Below, piece after piece: positions 1-9,314 of a stretch of DNA of 53,684 bases (positions are counted from its first letter, which is position 1; each line of letters opens with the position of its first letter). Source of the stretch: CAZIVP01 sp964542915 (lineage in GTDB: Bacteria > Calditrichota > Calditrichia > Calditrichales > Calditrichaceae); assembly GCA_964542915.1 (NCBI GenBank), contig CAZIVP010000021.1:1-53684 (forward strand). The letters run 5' to 3'. Below the pieces are notes generated by a model, which was not told where the DNA came from, did no database searches, and saw nothing but the letters and a program-made list of their open reading frames with translations. The translations under genes were made by a program, and so were the position numbers.

Positions 1-255
1 ACGCAGCGAAGATATTAAATAAAAATGAGCAAAGGATTAAAAATGTTTTCACTCGGCGTTCCCGGCGTCCTCGGCGGTAAAACGAAAGGGAGCATAAACC
101 GCAGAGAACGCGGAGAACGCAGCGAAGATATTAAATTAAAATGAGCAAAGTTTTATAAATTATTTCACTCGGTGCTCTCAGCCTCCTCGGCAGTAAAACG
201 AAAGGGAGCATAAACCGCAGAGAACGCGGAGGACGCAGAGATCGCAGAAATTTAG
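1..255. repeat. 116-bp tandem repeat, two copies plus a partial third
   Basis: The string ACGCAGCGAAGATATTAAAT at position 1 recurs at 117, and a third truncated start (ACGCAGAG) occurs at 233, giving a period of exactly 116 bp. Each unit holds an imperfect inverted repeat: a G/C-rich arm around 56-80 (CGGCGTTCC...CTCGGCGGT) pairs with the arm around 98-122 (ACCGCAGAG...GAACGCAG), so each unit could fold into a hairpin. The array touches the window edge and may continue upstream. A short related string (GAGGACGCCGAGGA, 1763-1776) lies just after the first gene and may be a remnant. No coding function is evident. Confidence 0.8.
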
Positions 256-336
256 TTTCCCAGAGTATTCTGTGGTAGAGAAGCAGGGAAGTCGGAGCTG
301 CAGATTGTATCAATTGAAAGAGGGAGGCATCGGATT

Positions 337-1692
337 ATGCAACCGAAATTGCTTATTGTCGATGATTATGTGGAACACGCCGAAAATCTGAAAGAGTTGC
401 TCCAGGCCAATCAATATCAATGCCAAACGGTCTATAATGCCCGCGACGCTCTGCATCATCTTGGCAAAGAATACATCAACCTCATTTTACTGGACAATAA
501 ATTGCCCGACAAGGACGGCCTGCAATTCGTCCGTGAACTCAGACAGAACGGCGACGACACGCCCATCATCATGTATTCCGCTTTCGGCGATTCCCACCTG
601 GGCAGCGAAGCGGCGCGATTGGGCGTCTACGACTTCCTACCCAAAGCGGACGATATCAACCAACTTTACGACGCCATCGAAGAGACCATTCAGAAGCACC
701 GCATTTTAACCGAACAGAAAATGGACAGTCAGTACTTTCTGCAAAAATACAACTTTGCCGGCGTTAGTCCGCAGATAAAAGACATATTTAATAAACTGGA
801 GCAAATAGCCCATACCAACGCCAATGTTTTGATCACCGGCGAAACGGGCGTGGGTAAAAACTTACTGGCGGAAGTAGTCCATAAAATCAGCCCACGCGCC
901 GACCGCCCTTTCGTGTGGCTGGATTCTACCGCCATACCGGAATCGTTGATGGAATCTACCCTGTTCGGCCACGAGCGCGGCGCCTTTACCGGGGCGGATC
1001 GCAAACAAATCGGGCGTTTGGAGAATGCCAATCAGGGAACCTTACTGCTCGATCAGGTTGACGACTTGAAACCGGAGTTGCAGGTCAAACTGTTGCGTTT
1101 TGTAGAAACACACGAATATGAACCGCTGGGCAGTAATCAATCCCGGTATGTGGACGTGCGTATCATCTCGACGGCCATGGAAGGCCTGGATGAAAAAGTC
1201 CGGCAAAAACACTTTCGTGAGGACCTCTTTTACCGGCTGGCCCAAATTCAAATCGAGATTCCGCCGTTACGCGAACGTAAGGAAGATATTTTATTCTTAT
1301 CGCGGCACTTTTTGCGTCATAACTGCATCAAACACAAAAAACCGATCATGGATATGGAGCCCGAAGCCCTGCGCATTCTGCTGAATCACCGCTGGCCCGG
1401 CAATGTGCGGGAATTACAATTCTTCATCGAACGTCTGGTCATTTTTAAAGAACACGGACCCATCCTGAAAGAGGATGTACAGAATCTGCCGCAAAATCAA
1501 CCCGACATGTTGCATCAACCATTTCAATTCCAATCCCTTAAAACGGCCAAAGATCAGTTCGAACGAGATTATATTCTCAAAGCGTTAATGTCGGAAAACT
1601 GGAATGTGAGCCGGACGGCTGAAAAACTGGAAGTAGACCGCACCAATCTTTATAAGAAAATCAAAACGTATGGTATCGAAGTGGATCGTTAG
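337..1692 (+). CDS. NtrC-family response regulator with altered ATPase motifs
   Basis: A 451-residue cytoplasmic regulator with the three-domain layout of sigma-54 activators. The N-terminal receiver domain (about 1-120) has the acidic pair D9-D10, phospho-acceptor D53, S81 and K103. The AAA+ domain (about 140-375) has Walker A GETGVGKN (168-175) and the sigma-54-contacting GAFTGA loop (215-220). The C-terminus is a Fis-type helix-turn-helix (about 405-448, NVSRTAEKLEVDRTNLYKKI). Odd features: the Walker B Asp-Glu is Asp-Gln (D239-Q240), and the sensor I segment, usually AATN, reads STAM (278-281). Both changes would be expected to weaken ATP hydrolysis. No partner kinase is adjacent; the gene stands alone between a repeat array and a DUF3108 gene. 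The family assignment is firm; whether it still activates sigma-54 promoters is uncertain. Confidence 0.93.
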   Translation: MQPKLLIVDDYVEHAENLKELLQANQYQCQTVYNARDALHHLGKEYINLILLDNKLPDKDGLQFVRELRQNGDDTPIIMYSAFGDSHLGSEAARLGVYDFLPKADDINQLYDAIEETIQKHRILTEQKMDSQYFLQKYNFAGVSPQIKDIFNKLEQIAHTNANVLITGETGVGKNLLAEVVHKISPRADRPFVWLDSTAIPESLMESTLFGHERGAFTGADRKQIGRLENANQGTLLLDQVDDLKPELQVKLLRFVETHEYEPLGSNQSRYVDVRIISTAMEGLDEKVRQKHFREDLFYRLAQIQIEIPPLRERKEDILFLSRHFLRHNCIKHKKPIMDMEPEALRILLNHRWPGNVRELQFFIERLVIFKEHGPILKEDVQNLPQNQPDMLHQPFQFQSLKTAKDQFERDYILKALMSENWNVSRTAEKLEVDRTNLYKKIKTYGIEVDR

Positions 1693-1940
1693 ATCCATCA
1701 AGTTTTAATAAGGTTAAGGGCGGTGTTCTGAAACCATAAAGGCGCCAGCAAATAGAGAAAGTGAGGACGCCGAGGATGTAAATAACCTGTCAATAAAATA
1801 GGAAAGCGATATATATTCTAATTCTTTGGAATATCAATGTGTAACCTGCACGCCTGAACTTCTATTATCTTAAAACAATAGCACCCTACGATAAAATTTA
1901 TTATACTGATTGATAACCATGGATTATTAAATGCCAATAA

Positions 1941-2813
1941 GTGAAGGACGCAAAAAATCGAAAGCGCCCATTTATGATTTCAGAACACGCTCCTATGAGA
2001 CGAAGCCGTAATTTGAATTTGCATTGGCTCCTGCTGTTCTCATTTCTTTCCCTTTCCTGCCAGGGCTTGGAAGCCGGCGAGTCGGCCCCTGCGTTGAATT
2101 TAAATATCGGCGAAGAGTATACGTATTGCGTTAAATACGGCTTTATACGCCTCGGCACCCTTCGTATTGTCATGGAAGATACCATGAAATTAAATAACCG
2201 CCCGGTGTATAAGGTTAAATTTTTTATGGACTCCAATCCTTATCTCTTTTTTGTCAACATCCACAGCGTTTTCGAAAGTTATATCGATAAACAATACCGA
2301 TTGCAGAAATTGATATCCCACGAGGAAGTCAATGATACCCTGTACAAAGCCCGTTATAACTTCAATTATGACGAAGGTTATATTGATGTCCATTACAAGG
2401 AAATCAACGATACAACCCGCACCACTGACCGGCGATTCGAGCTTAAAGAGGATGTATTCGGTAGCGTGGCGTTGATCTTTTATGCACGGGAAAACGCCTA
2501 TCGCAGCCAAACGGATACGGTAACGGCGTTTCATGAAACAAATAAAGGAAAGGTTTTCATTGAGTTTAAGGGCGAGGGCGATGCGATCGAAATCGACGTC
2601 CTGGATGACCCTTTGCCCGCCTACCACATTGGCGGTGAAATTTTTATGAAAGGTATCGCCGGCGTTACCGGTCCCTTCCGCGGCTGGTTTTCAAAAGATG
2701 CGCACCGCATTCCGCTTAAAGCCGAACTAGAAGTATTTATAGGCAGCGTCAAGGTGGAGCTGGAGGATTGGAATATGTGGAATCCCGACGAAGCAAGGGA
2801 CGATCGCAACTAA
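1941..2813 (+). CDS. DUF3108 domain envelope protein
   Basis: A 290-residue protein matching the DUF3108 pattern: an early GEEYTYCVKYGFIRLGTLRI strand pair, then a long beta-rich body and a C-terminal KGIAGVTGPFRGWFSKDAHRIP region. Members are exported proteins of unknown biochemical role. The N-terminus has a basic patch followed by a hydrophobic stretch ending in FLSLSC, so export is likely and lipidation at that cysteine is possible, though the box is not canonical. The start is uncertain: the longest frame begins at GTG 1941, with in-frame ATG codons at 1974 and 1995. The last puts the signal sequence (MRRSRNLNLHWLLLFSF) right at the N-terminus. None has a strong ribosome-binding site. 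There is no operon partner nearby (248 bp upstream, 264 bp downstream). Confidence 0.8.
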   Translation: MKDAKNRKRPFMISEHAPMRRSRNLNLHWLLLFSFLSLSCQGLEAGESAPALNLNIGEEYTYCVKYGFIRLGTLRIVMEDTMKLNNRPVYKVKFFMDSNPYLFFVNIHSVFESYIDKQYRLQKLISHEEVNDTLYKARYNFNYDEGYIDVHYKEINDTTRTTDRRFELKEDVFGSVALIFYARENAYRSQTDTVTAFHETNKGKVFIEFKGEGDAIEIDVLDDPLPAYHIGGEIFMKGIAGVTGPFRGWFSKDAHRIPLKAELEVFIGSVKVELEDWNMWNPDEARDDRN

Positions 2814-3077
2814 TTGAAGCGTATGTAACCCCATCTATATTTTCAGTCCGGTTTTAATACCCGACATCCTAAACACTTTTAAAAGCTGCGGTCTTTTTCT
2901 TTGGACACCACATCGTATGTTGACCATAAAGATAAGAATCTGTTTATGCAAAAAACAGACGTCGGGCAACGTACGAACGATTTCTTCGTAATACGTAACC
3001 AATACGCGCAACAATATCGAATTGGATTTGAACAAAATTTACCATTCAGCTAAACGATTGAAGGGTGAACGCTCATC

Positions 3078-5039
3078 ATGAAAAACAGACTTGTTTTCGT
3101 TTTTTTAATTTTAATTTCCAGTGCATCGGTCGCATATTCCCAACACTCAAATAATAGCATGACAACCACGGGCGCATCCCCCGAAAATAAAAATCATACC
3201 TTTGTGCCGTTTCTCGAATCGGCTCCGCGCATTGATGGTTGCATGGATTCATCCATAATGGGCTTCGAAGACAAAGCTTTGCCCGTATGTTTGAAAAGCG
3301 ATAGCGCCAATCCGAATATATCGGTGCGTTATCGATTAGCTTATGGAACCCATTTTTTTTATTTGTTCATTTCGGTTCGGGACAGCGTACTTTTTACGCG
3401 TGATCGCGCTTATCAAAACGGCGATGGCTTCAATCTTGTTCTGGGCCGGACAAAACCGGAAGGGCGCCGTACGGATGAATTTTATGTATTAGCGGCATCG
3501 GCTCTGCAGCAGGAAAATCATATATCTGGTCGTCATTTTTTCTGGTATTATAACGTTCACACTCTGTTTAAACCAACCGGTGAAGACACCCGGCTTGCGG
3601 TAATTAAACAAAACGATCATATCAACTTTGAATTGCTTTTGCCCTGGAGCGAAGTATATCCATACCATCCCTGGCTCAAAGATAGCCTCGGATTTAATCT
3701 TCGCGTCGTTAAAGGCGTTAAAAACGGCGGCGCCAATTTCTATTTTGCATTGCCAGACCAGCGTCTTGATTCGGAAAACAGCACACGCGCCTATATACCG
3801 TTGTGCTTTGAAGAGCCGCTTCTTAAAAACGGCTTCCAGACTTATGCGCGGCTACATCGAAACCATATACAAAGCGGAGATACGATAACCGTCGAGGCTG
3901 TGACCCTGAATGCTGCTCATTCCGAAAACCGAATTCTTACCATCTTGTATTCGGGAGAAGGGCAGCCGTTACATAAAAATCGCTGGAAATTAGCGGGAAA
4001 TTCAGGCGTACATCGTCAAATTCTTCACTGGACGGTTCCAAACCTAAATCCCGGCGGGTACCAGCTTCATTGGAAGGCCCCCGCTCAAAGCGGCTCGGGC
4101 CGTTGCGGTCTGTCCGTTTTAGCACCGTTTTCGGAGAAAACGTATTTAAACCGCCTAAAAGAGGTCAAATCCGTTTTGAGCGCCGGCAGTCGCCAAACGC
4201 TGCAATTTATGATTCATGAGCATGCCGAGGCCCGCCAATCCCTTAAACCGTATGAAACAGCGGCTCAAATTAGAATGAGCGACGAACGTTTAAACCGACT
4301 GTTCAAAGCGGCCGGAGAGGGCGTCGATCGTCTCGCCAATCAAAACGGATTTGTACGCAAAGCGTATTGCTCGGCCGTTGATTCAACGCTTCAACCTTAT
4401 GTTCTTTTTCTCCCGCATGATTATCATCGTAATAAATCATACCCGCTTATGATTTATCTGCACGGTAGCGGCACGGACGAATCCAATATTATGAATGACG
4501 CGGCGCGTCGCCTCATACCGGAGGGTTTTTTGGCGCTGGCGCCCTATGGACGCGGTACTTCCAATTGCTTTAGCTGGAATCATGCCCAGGATGATATTCG
4601 TGAAGCGTTGAATGCGGTTATCCGGGAATACAGCGTCGATACAACACGTATATTGCTAAGCGGTTTTTCCATGGGTGGATATGGCGTCTATCGCAGTTAT
4701 TTCGAGCAACCAAGACGGTTTCACGCCATTGCTGTGTTCAGCGGACATCCCAATCTTGCCAATCGATGGTCCGGCGGTGAACAGCATCCCGATTTTCTTG
4801 ATCAAACGTTTCTTAACGAGTTTGCCAGGCTGCCGGTATTTATTTTCCACGGTAAACAGGACCGAAATACACCGTTTCACCTGACCGAACAATTGGTACA
4901 TCGACTCAAAGCTGTCGGCGCCCGTGTTACCTTTGTAACCGAAGATAAGGCGGGGCATACAAGCCCGAGCGAAACATCTCTGCAGCGCTATTACCGCTGG
5001 ATTAAAACCCATTTTAATAACGCACAATCTCATCGATGA
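3078..5039 (+). CDS. Secreted CE1-like esterase with N-terminal CBM9-like domain
   Basis: A 653-residue exported protein. Signal peptide at 1-22 (LVFVFLILISSASVAYS-Q). Residues about 40-240 resemble the CBM9-like/DOMON fold found at the front of many secreted carbohydrate-active proteins (PRIDGCMDSS, then FYLFISVRDS). Residues about 440-650 form an alpha/beta hydrolase of the feruloyl esterase / PHB-depolymerase-like class: YPLMIYLHGSG oxyanion strand, nucleophile elbow GFSMGG with S531, an aspartate in HGKQDRNTP and a histidine in AGHTSP. The likely role is to remove ester substituents from polysaccharide. It has no T9SS tail, so it probably stays periplasmic or is released. It lies just before the propeller gene in the same direction, 163 bp apart. 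The substrate cannot be read from the sequence. Confidence 0.82.
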   Translation: MKNRLVFVFLILISSASVAYSQHSNNSMTTTGASPENKNHTFVPFLESAPRIDGCMDSSIMGFEDKALPVCLKSDSANPNISVRYRLAYGTHFFYLFISVRDSVLFTRDRAYQNGDGFNLVLGRTKPEGRRTDEFYVLAASALQQENHISGRHFFWYYNVHTLFKPTGEDTRLAVIKQNDHINFELLLPWSEVYPYHPWLKDSLGFNLRVVKGVKNGGANFYFALPDQRLDSENSTRAYIPLCFEEPLLKNGFQTYARLHRNHIQSGDTITVEAVTLNAAHSENRILTILYSGEGQPLHKNRWKLAGNSGVHRQILHWTVPNLNPGGYQLHWKAPAQSGSGRCGLSVLAPFSEKTYLNRLKEVKSVLSAGSRQTLQFMIHEHAEARQSLKPYETAAQIRMSDERLNRLFKAAGEGVDRLANQNGFVRKAYCSAVDSTLQPYVLFLPHDYHRNKSYPLMIYLHGSGTDESNIMNDAARRLIPEGFLALAPYGRGTSNCFSWNHAQDDIREALNAVIREYSVDTTRILLSGFSMGGYGVYRSYFEQPRRFHAIAVFSGHPNLANRWSGGEQHPDFLDQTFLNEFARLPVFIFHGKQDRNTPFHLTEQLVHRLKAVGARVTFVTEDKAGHTSPSETSLQRYYRWIKTHFNNAQSHR

Positions 5040-5202
5040 GAATCCTCCAAGCCGATGTAAAAATACCCGCAATCGGGGATTGTTTCTCCTGTTCACTCCA
5101 CATAAACTGACTGTCAGCAAACTAAAAACCGGCAGCGGTGATCAAATTTATGCCTGTTTTGTGTTGATACGACTGTTTAATTTAAAACATGGGGGATTTT
5201 TA

Positions 5203-7452
5203 ATGATGAGAGCTAATGGATTTGCTCGTTTTCGTTCAATGAAGTATCTGTTCATTACGGCTATTTTGCTTCCGCAGATCATTATGGCGCAGCAACAATG
5301 GCAGCCGGTCGATATGCCGGGCAACGGACGTATGCGAAATGTGTACTTAAGTTCGGATCATACATTGTTTGCTTTGGATTTAAATGATTTCGGATTTGTG
5401 CGATCGCAATCGGATGAAAGCTGGCAGGCGGTCTATCCGGAAGAAGACAGCAATTTTGGCGAGATCATGCAACGACGGGATACGTTGATCAGCGCCAAAT
5501 GGGACCGCGGAAGCGGAACGTTGTTTGTGTACCGTTCGGCCGATTTCGGTTTTACCTGGGACGAAGTACGAAATGAAGCGTTTGTGGAACCGTGGTCCAG
5601 TCTGGAGTTTTTTGCGTCCAATGGCGTCCTCTATTATTCCATTGAGGATACAGCCGTGTTCGTTTCGGAAGATTACGGTGAAAGCTGGCAGCGACCATTG
5701 AAGGACCTGGAATCCGATTTTAAATGGTTAAAAATGGCGGTCTCCACGGCCGGCTATCACTATTTAACGCTTCAATACAAAAATCCGGAAACCGGCGGTT
5801 ATGATGAACATGTCTTTCGCATCAATAAAGCCGATGGCAGTCGTGAATTGTTGGACGCCAGGCTGACCGATGTTAATGATGTTTATGAAAATAGGGTGTA
5901 CACGGCGTCAAGCCAATTTCCGGGAAATATTTATTATATCGGACCGGAAGACACCCTCTGGCAGGAAACCAGTATGGGCGCCTTTGAACATGGTCGCCGC
6001 GGTGAAGATTTCTTGGAAGTGATAGATGGCGTTATCTATACCAAAGCCGGTTTATCGGGACAGGATCAGAATAATGAAGGCATCTTTTATGGCTCCGAGG
6101 GCGATACAGCCTGGCAAATTATGGGCGACCAACTGCCGCGTTTTGAGCTGTACGATATAGCCGGTAAACCTGATATGATGGCGGCGGCTTCCCATAGCGG
6201 TGTTTTCATTTCACAGGATGGCGGCGATTCTTGGCAAGCTCGGCTCAATGGTTTGCCCGTGAAAACCCAGGCATCTGATTTCGGTCCATTTAACAAGAGA
6301 CTGTATGTAAGCACCGGTTACGGCGTTTATGTGCGTGACAAAATGGATAAGGACTGGCGTTTCGACCACCATGCGATGTCCGGCCATACCGGAAATAAGA
6401 TGATTGAAGTCAATGATACTCTCTATATTTATAACGGCGAAGACGTTTATCGCAAAGTCCATCCCGATAGTGCATGGCGCATTCCTTATGACGTTATCGT
6501 AGAAGCGACCACCATTCAGTTCCGCGGATGCCCTGTTTATTATAACAACACGCTGTTTATCGGTGGATTATTCGGCTTGTATGGCAGCACCGACGGCGGC
6601 GAGAGCTGGCAAAATTATAACGATGAAGCCCGCGCCGGCTTTGAACCCGTCTTTTACTACGGAACGGAATTCGAAGATGATTTGATTGTTTACGCCCGGC
6701 GAAGAGGGCAGAGCTTCAGCGATAAAATCAAGGGCACATATCATGTGAATGTAGATGACACGAGCTGGACTCTGTTAGTGGAACAGGATATCCGCGAAGG
6801 CAATTTTTTCGCCATGACGGTTTCGGGAGGGCGCTTATTTGCAGCCAACACGCGAACGGTTTTCCGGTTATCAACTGACCGTACGAAATGGGATACGGTT
6901 AGGGTGGGTATGCCGGAGAATACTTCCATCACATCGTTTGTATCCGGCGGAGACCAGCTGCTATTGGGTACTTCTGCGGGGGGGTATCTATCTTCCGATG
7001 CCGGTGTGAGCTGGGAGGCGGTTAATACCGAAGGAATTGCCGAAAACGAGACGGAGTTGATCTTCACTCAAATCCAAGCGGATACCGTTTACGCCGTCGC
7101 CAATGAACCTTACGGCGACGCCAGCAGTCTTTATCGGGCGCCGCTTTCGGAGCTTGCCACTTCGCTGGATAATGCGCCTTCGAAACCCATAACCCTGGAA
7201 CTTCGGCAAAATTATCCCAACCCGTTTAATCCGGTGACGACCATTCGTTTCAACCTGCCGCAAAGCGGCCATACGCGACTGGTCGTTTATGATCTGCCTG
7301 GCAGGGAGGTAAAGGTTTTAAAAGACGGCTGGTTGCCTGCTGGCCAGCACAAGAAAAACTTTGATGGATCGCAGATGGCAAGCGGCGTCTATTTCTACCG
7401 TTTAGAGAGCAGAGGCGTTGTCAAGACTCGCAAAATGATCTTGATGAAGTAA
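5203..7452 (+). CDS. Secreted Asp-box (BNR) propeller protein with T9SS sorting domain
   Basis: About 749 residues from the chosen start. Repeated Asp-box motifs of the S-x-D-x-G-x-[ST]-W type are visible (SADFGFTW, SEDYGESW, SQDGGDSW, STDGGESW, SSDAGVSW), indicating a sialidase/VPS10-type beta-propeller. The last ~80 residues are a T9SS type A sorting domain (NYPNPFNPVTTIRF ... GVYFYRL ... KTRKMILMK), so it should be exported by the Sec system, moved across the outer membrane by T9SS and attached or released. The frame is open from 5080, but ATG 5203 follows GGGGGATTTTTA, and a signal peptide (MKYLFITAILLPQIIMA-Q) begins 12 codons later, so the start is 5203 or 5206. No catalytic residues are recognised; it may be a binding or adhesion propeller. 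A terminator follows directly. Confidence 0.85.
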   Translation: MMRANGFARFRSMKYLFITAILLPQIIMAQQQWQPVDMPGNGRMRNVYLSSDHTLFALDLNDFGFVRSQSDESWQAVYPEEDSNFGEIMQRRDTLISAKWDRGSGTLFVYRSADFGFTWDEVRNEAFVEPWSSLEFFASNGVLYYSIEDTAVFVSEDYGESWQRPLKDLESDFKWLKMAVSTAGYHYLTLQYKNPETGGYDEHVFRINKADGSRELLDARLTDVNDVYENRVYTASSQFPGNIYYIGPEDTLWQETSMGAFEHGRRGEDFLEVIDGVIYTKAGLSGQDQNNEGIFYGSEGDTAWQIMGDQLPRFELYDIAGKPDMMAAASHSGVFISQDGGDSWQARLNGLPVKTQASDFGPFNKRLYVSTGYGVYVRDKMDKDWRFDHHAMSGHTGNKMIEVNDTLYIYNGEDVYRKVHPDSAWRIPYDVIVEATTIQFRGCPVYYNNTLFIGGLFGLYGSTDGGESWQNYNDEARAGFEPVFYYGTEFEDDLIVYARRRGQSFSDKIKGTYHVNVDDTSWTLLVEQDIREGNFFAMTVSGGRLFAANTRTVFRLSTDRTKWDTVRVGMPENTSITSFVSGGDQLLLGTSAGGYLSSDAGVSWEAVNTEGIAENETELIFTQIQADTVYAVANEPYGDASSLYRAPLSELATSLDNAPSKPITLELRQNYPNPFNPVTTIRFNLPQSGHTRLVVYDLPGREVKVLKDGWLPAGQHKKNFDGSQMASGVYFYRLESRGVVKTRKMILMK

Positions 7453-7470
7453 CGCGTAACGGAAGTAGCC

Positions 7471-7525
7471 GGCGTCGTGGTAAGACCGTAACAGAAACCG
7501 ATCTCTACCGCGACGCCTTTTTTTT
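7471..7525 (+). terminator. Rho-independent terminator after the propeller gene
   Basis: A GGCGTCGTGGTA arm (from 7471) pairs with CTACCGCGACGCC (7505-7517) with one G/T wobble, and is followed directly by eight T residues (7518-7525). It lies 19 bp after the stop codon of the propeller gene. Confidence 0.85.
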
Positions 7526-7653
7526 GCGGATGTTATTACTTCTCTGATTCGTAATTTACCGACATCAAATCTTGTTCAAGGCTTCAACCATGCATTGTTC
7601 AAGCCAATCAATCCTTTTATTTCAACTTATTTTTCAGAATCCGGACGAATCGA

Positions 7654-9135
7654 TCAGGCACTGACGGCCTTTTTTGTTTCCTCTTTTTCTCGCTCCGGCG
7701 CGATAAAATGCTCTTCCCAAATGGGATCCAAGCGCTGTTTCAGTTCCGCATCGTAATCAATCATGCGTCGACGGTAATTGCTGTCATCGAGAGCCAAAGC
7801 CGCTTCCTGGTCCATTGGTTTGGTATCGAATTTTTGTATGGTTTGGTAGGCGAACTTGTAATGGTCGCGAATGGGACAGGGACGCAAAAAGTTCTTAACA
7901 TTGCTGCCGCGCTGTTTATATCCGTAACCATCCTGCCATCTGCGGATAGTGCGGAAAAATTGCGTTTTGAGCACATCGGTCAGGTTTTTGTTTTGCTCGT
8001 ACAATTCGTACACATTGGCTATGGCATAAGGGAAGAACACACACGGCGCAACATTACCGTTCCAGTCGATATAAAAGTAACCGCCGGAGCGTCCCGCGGC
8101 AAGGCAACCCAGCGACATGGGGCCGCCGTTCCAGAAATCGACCAGAAATAAATTGCGATCGTAGATCATATCCATTTCCTGTTCCACCATCCATTGCCGT
8201 TGTTCGGGTGTGACCATTAGGTAGGTGGTATATTCCCGTCCGATGGGCATGTATTGGAAAATCCAACCGTAAATAGCGCCCTGTTGTTCAAAATAGTGAT
8301 CAAGAAAATCGTCGGATAAAATAGTCTCGGCGTTGTAGCGGGTGGCGGTGATCGAAATACCGAAGGGTACACCGTGTTTTCGTAAATTCTCCATCGCTTT
8401 TTGAATCTTGCGAAAGACGCCCTTACCGCGTCGCTCATCGGTTTCTTTTTCCCAGCCTTCCACGGAGATGGCCGGCGTGATATTACCGGCCTCCGCCATG
8501 CGTCGGGCCGTGTCGTCGTCAATCAAAGTGGCGTTGGTGTACATCATAAAATAGTTGTCGTTAAATTCATGCAAAACATCGAACAGATCTTTTCCTTCGC
8601 TACGATAGATGAGGGGTTCGCCTCCGGAAATCACCGTAAAGCGTGATCCCCAGTCATCGTGTTTCTCTTTTAAAATGCGTTTTACCAGCGTGTATGGGAG
8701 CGTGGCCTTGTTCCTGGCGGAACTTACCGCATAACAGCCCTTACAGTTTAGGTTACAACGCTGAGTGGGGCTAATGGTGATGAACGAAGGCGGTTCAAAA
8801 CCGTGCTGTTCTCGAAAGGGCTGCATACGTTCCTCTTCACCCATGAGGACGTTTCCGATAAACGTTTCGATGATAGAGCGCCGCACCTGCGGCGAAATAC
8901 GCCCGTCGCTGAGAGCGTGATTAACGGTATGCAGCAAATTACTCAACGCCGTGTAACGCATTTCCTGAACTTTTTCCGGTTGTTTAGCGCGGTTTTCAAC
9001 CATAAAACTTTGGTGTAAACGCGCAATGCCCTTTTGTAAAAACCAATTACGTATGAAACTCGATCGTACTGCCCGGTCCAGTATTTCCGAAGATGTTGCT
9101 TTCCAAAATTGATCGACGCGATAGTTAGGTCGCAT
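7654..9135 (-). CDS. Radical SAM protein
   Basis: A 493-residue radical S-adenosylmethionine enzyme. The iron-sulfur cluster motif C-x3-C-x2-C is CNLNCKGC (C127, C131, C134), followed by the SAM-binding GGEPL segment. The C-terminal part carries further cysteines (SLGCLAAGRSGG, VAPCVFFP, RPCPIRDH), suggesting an extra cluster of the SPASM/twitch kind. A ~110-residue helical N-terminal extension precedes the barrel. The start at 9135 is chosen because GGAGGTCACT precedes that ATG with good spacing; the longer frame to 9237 lacks such a site. It lies 179 bp downstream of a second, B12-binding-type radical SAM gene on the same strand, so the two may be co-expressed. The substrate is unknown. Confidence 0.88.
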   Translation of the reverse strand: MRPNYRVDQFWKATSSEILDRAVRSSFIRNWFLQKGIARLHQSFMVENRAKQPEKVQEMRYTALSNLLHTVNHALSDGRISPQVRRSIIETFIGNVLMGEEERMQPFREQHGFEPPSFITISPTQRCNLNCKGCYAVSSARNKATLPYTLVKRILKEKHDDWGSRFTVISGGEPLIYRSEGKDLFDVLHEFNDNYFMMYTNATLIDDDTARRMAEAGNITPAISVEGWEKETDERRGKGVFRKIQKAMENLRKHGVPFGISITATRYNAETILSDDFLDHYFEQQGAIYGWIFQYMPIGREYTTYLMVTPEQRQWMVEQEMDMIYDRNLFLVDFWNGGPMSLGCLAAGRSGGYFYIDWNGNVAPCVFFPYAIANVYELYEQNKNLTDVLKTQFFRTIRRWQDGYGYKQRGSNVKNFLRPCPIRDHYKFAYQTIQKFDTKPMDQEAALALDDSNYRRRMIDYDAELKQRLDPIWEEHFIAPEREKEETKKAVSA

Positions 9136-9314
9136 AGTGACCTCCGTTGATTTTATTTGACAACGTTCTGCATAATTGCCACAAAGGGTATCGTACAGGC
9201 ATCCGCCATTTCCGGATGAAGCGCGGATACCTGTCATTCACCTATTGCCAGGCAAGGCGGCTTTGTGTTGCAGAACTTTCTATTTTTTAACATTGTTTAC
9301 ATCCCAAGCGTATG

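Noticed and set aside
1..255. CRISPR array
   Set aside because: The period is 116 bp with near-identical whole units; there are no short repeats separated by unique spacers, and no cas genes.
131..313. 60-codon minus-strand frame in the tandem repeat
   Set aside because: It lies wholly within or beside the 116-bp repeat, is arginine/leucine-rich and has no protein-like pattern.
1697..1711. Possible third target promoter carrying the TAATAA half-site
   Set aside because: Only one half of the dyad is present (ATCAAG-TTT-TAATAA) and no TGGCAC element follows at the right distance.
2835..3035. 66-codon minus-strand frame between the DUF3108 gene and the esterase gene
   Set aside because: No ribosome-binding site, no recognisable pattern; composition looks non-coding.
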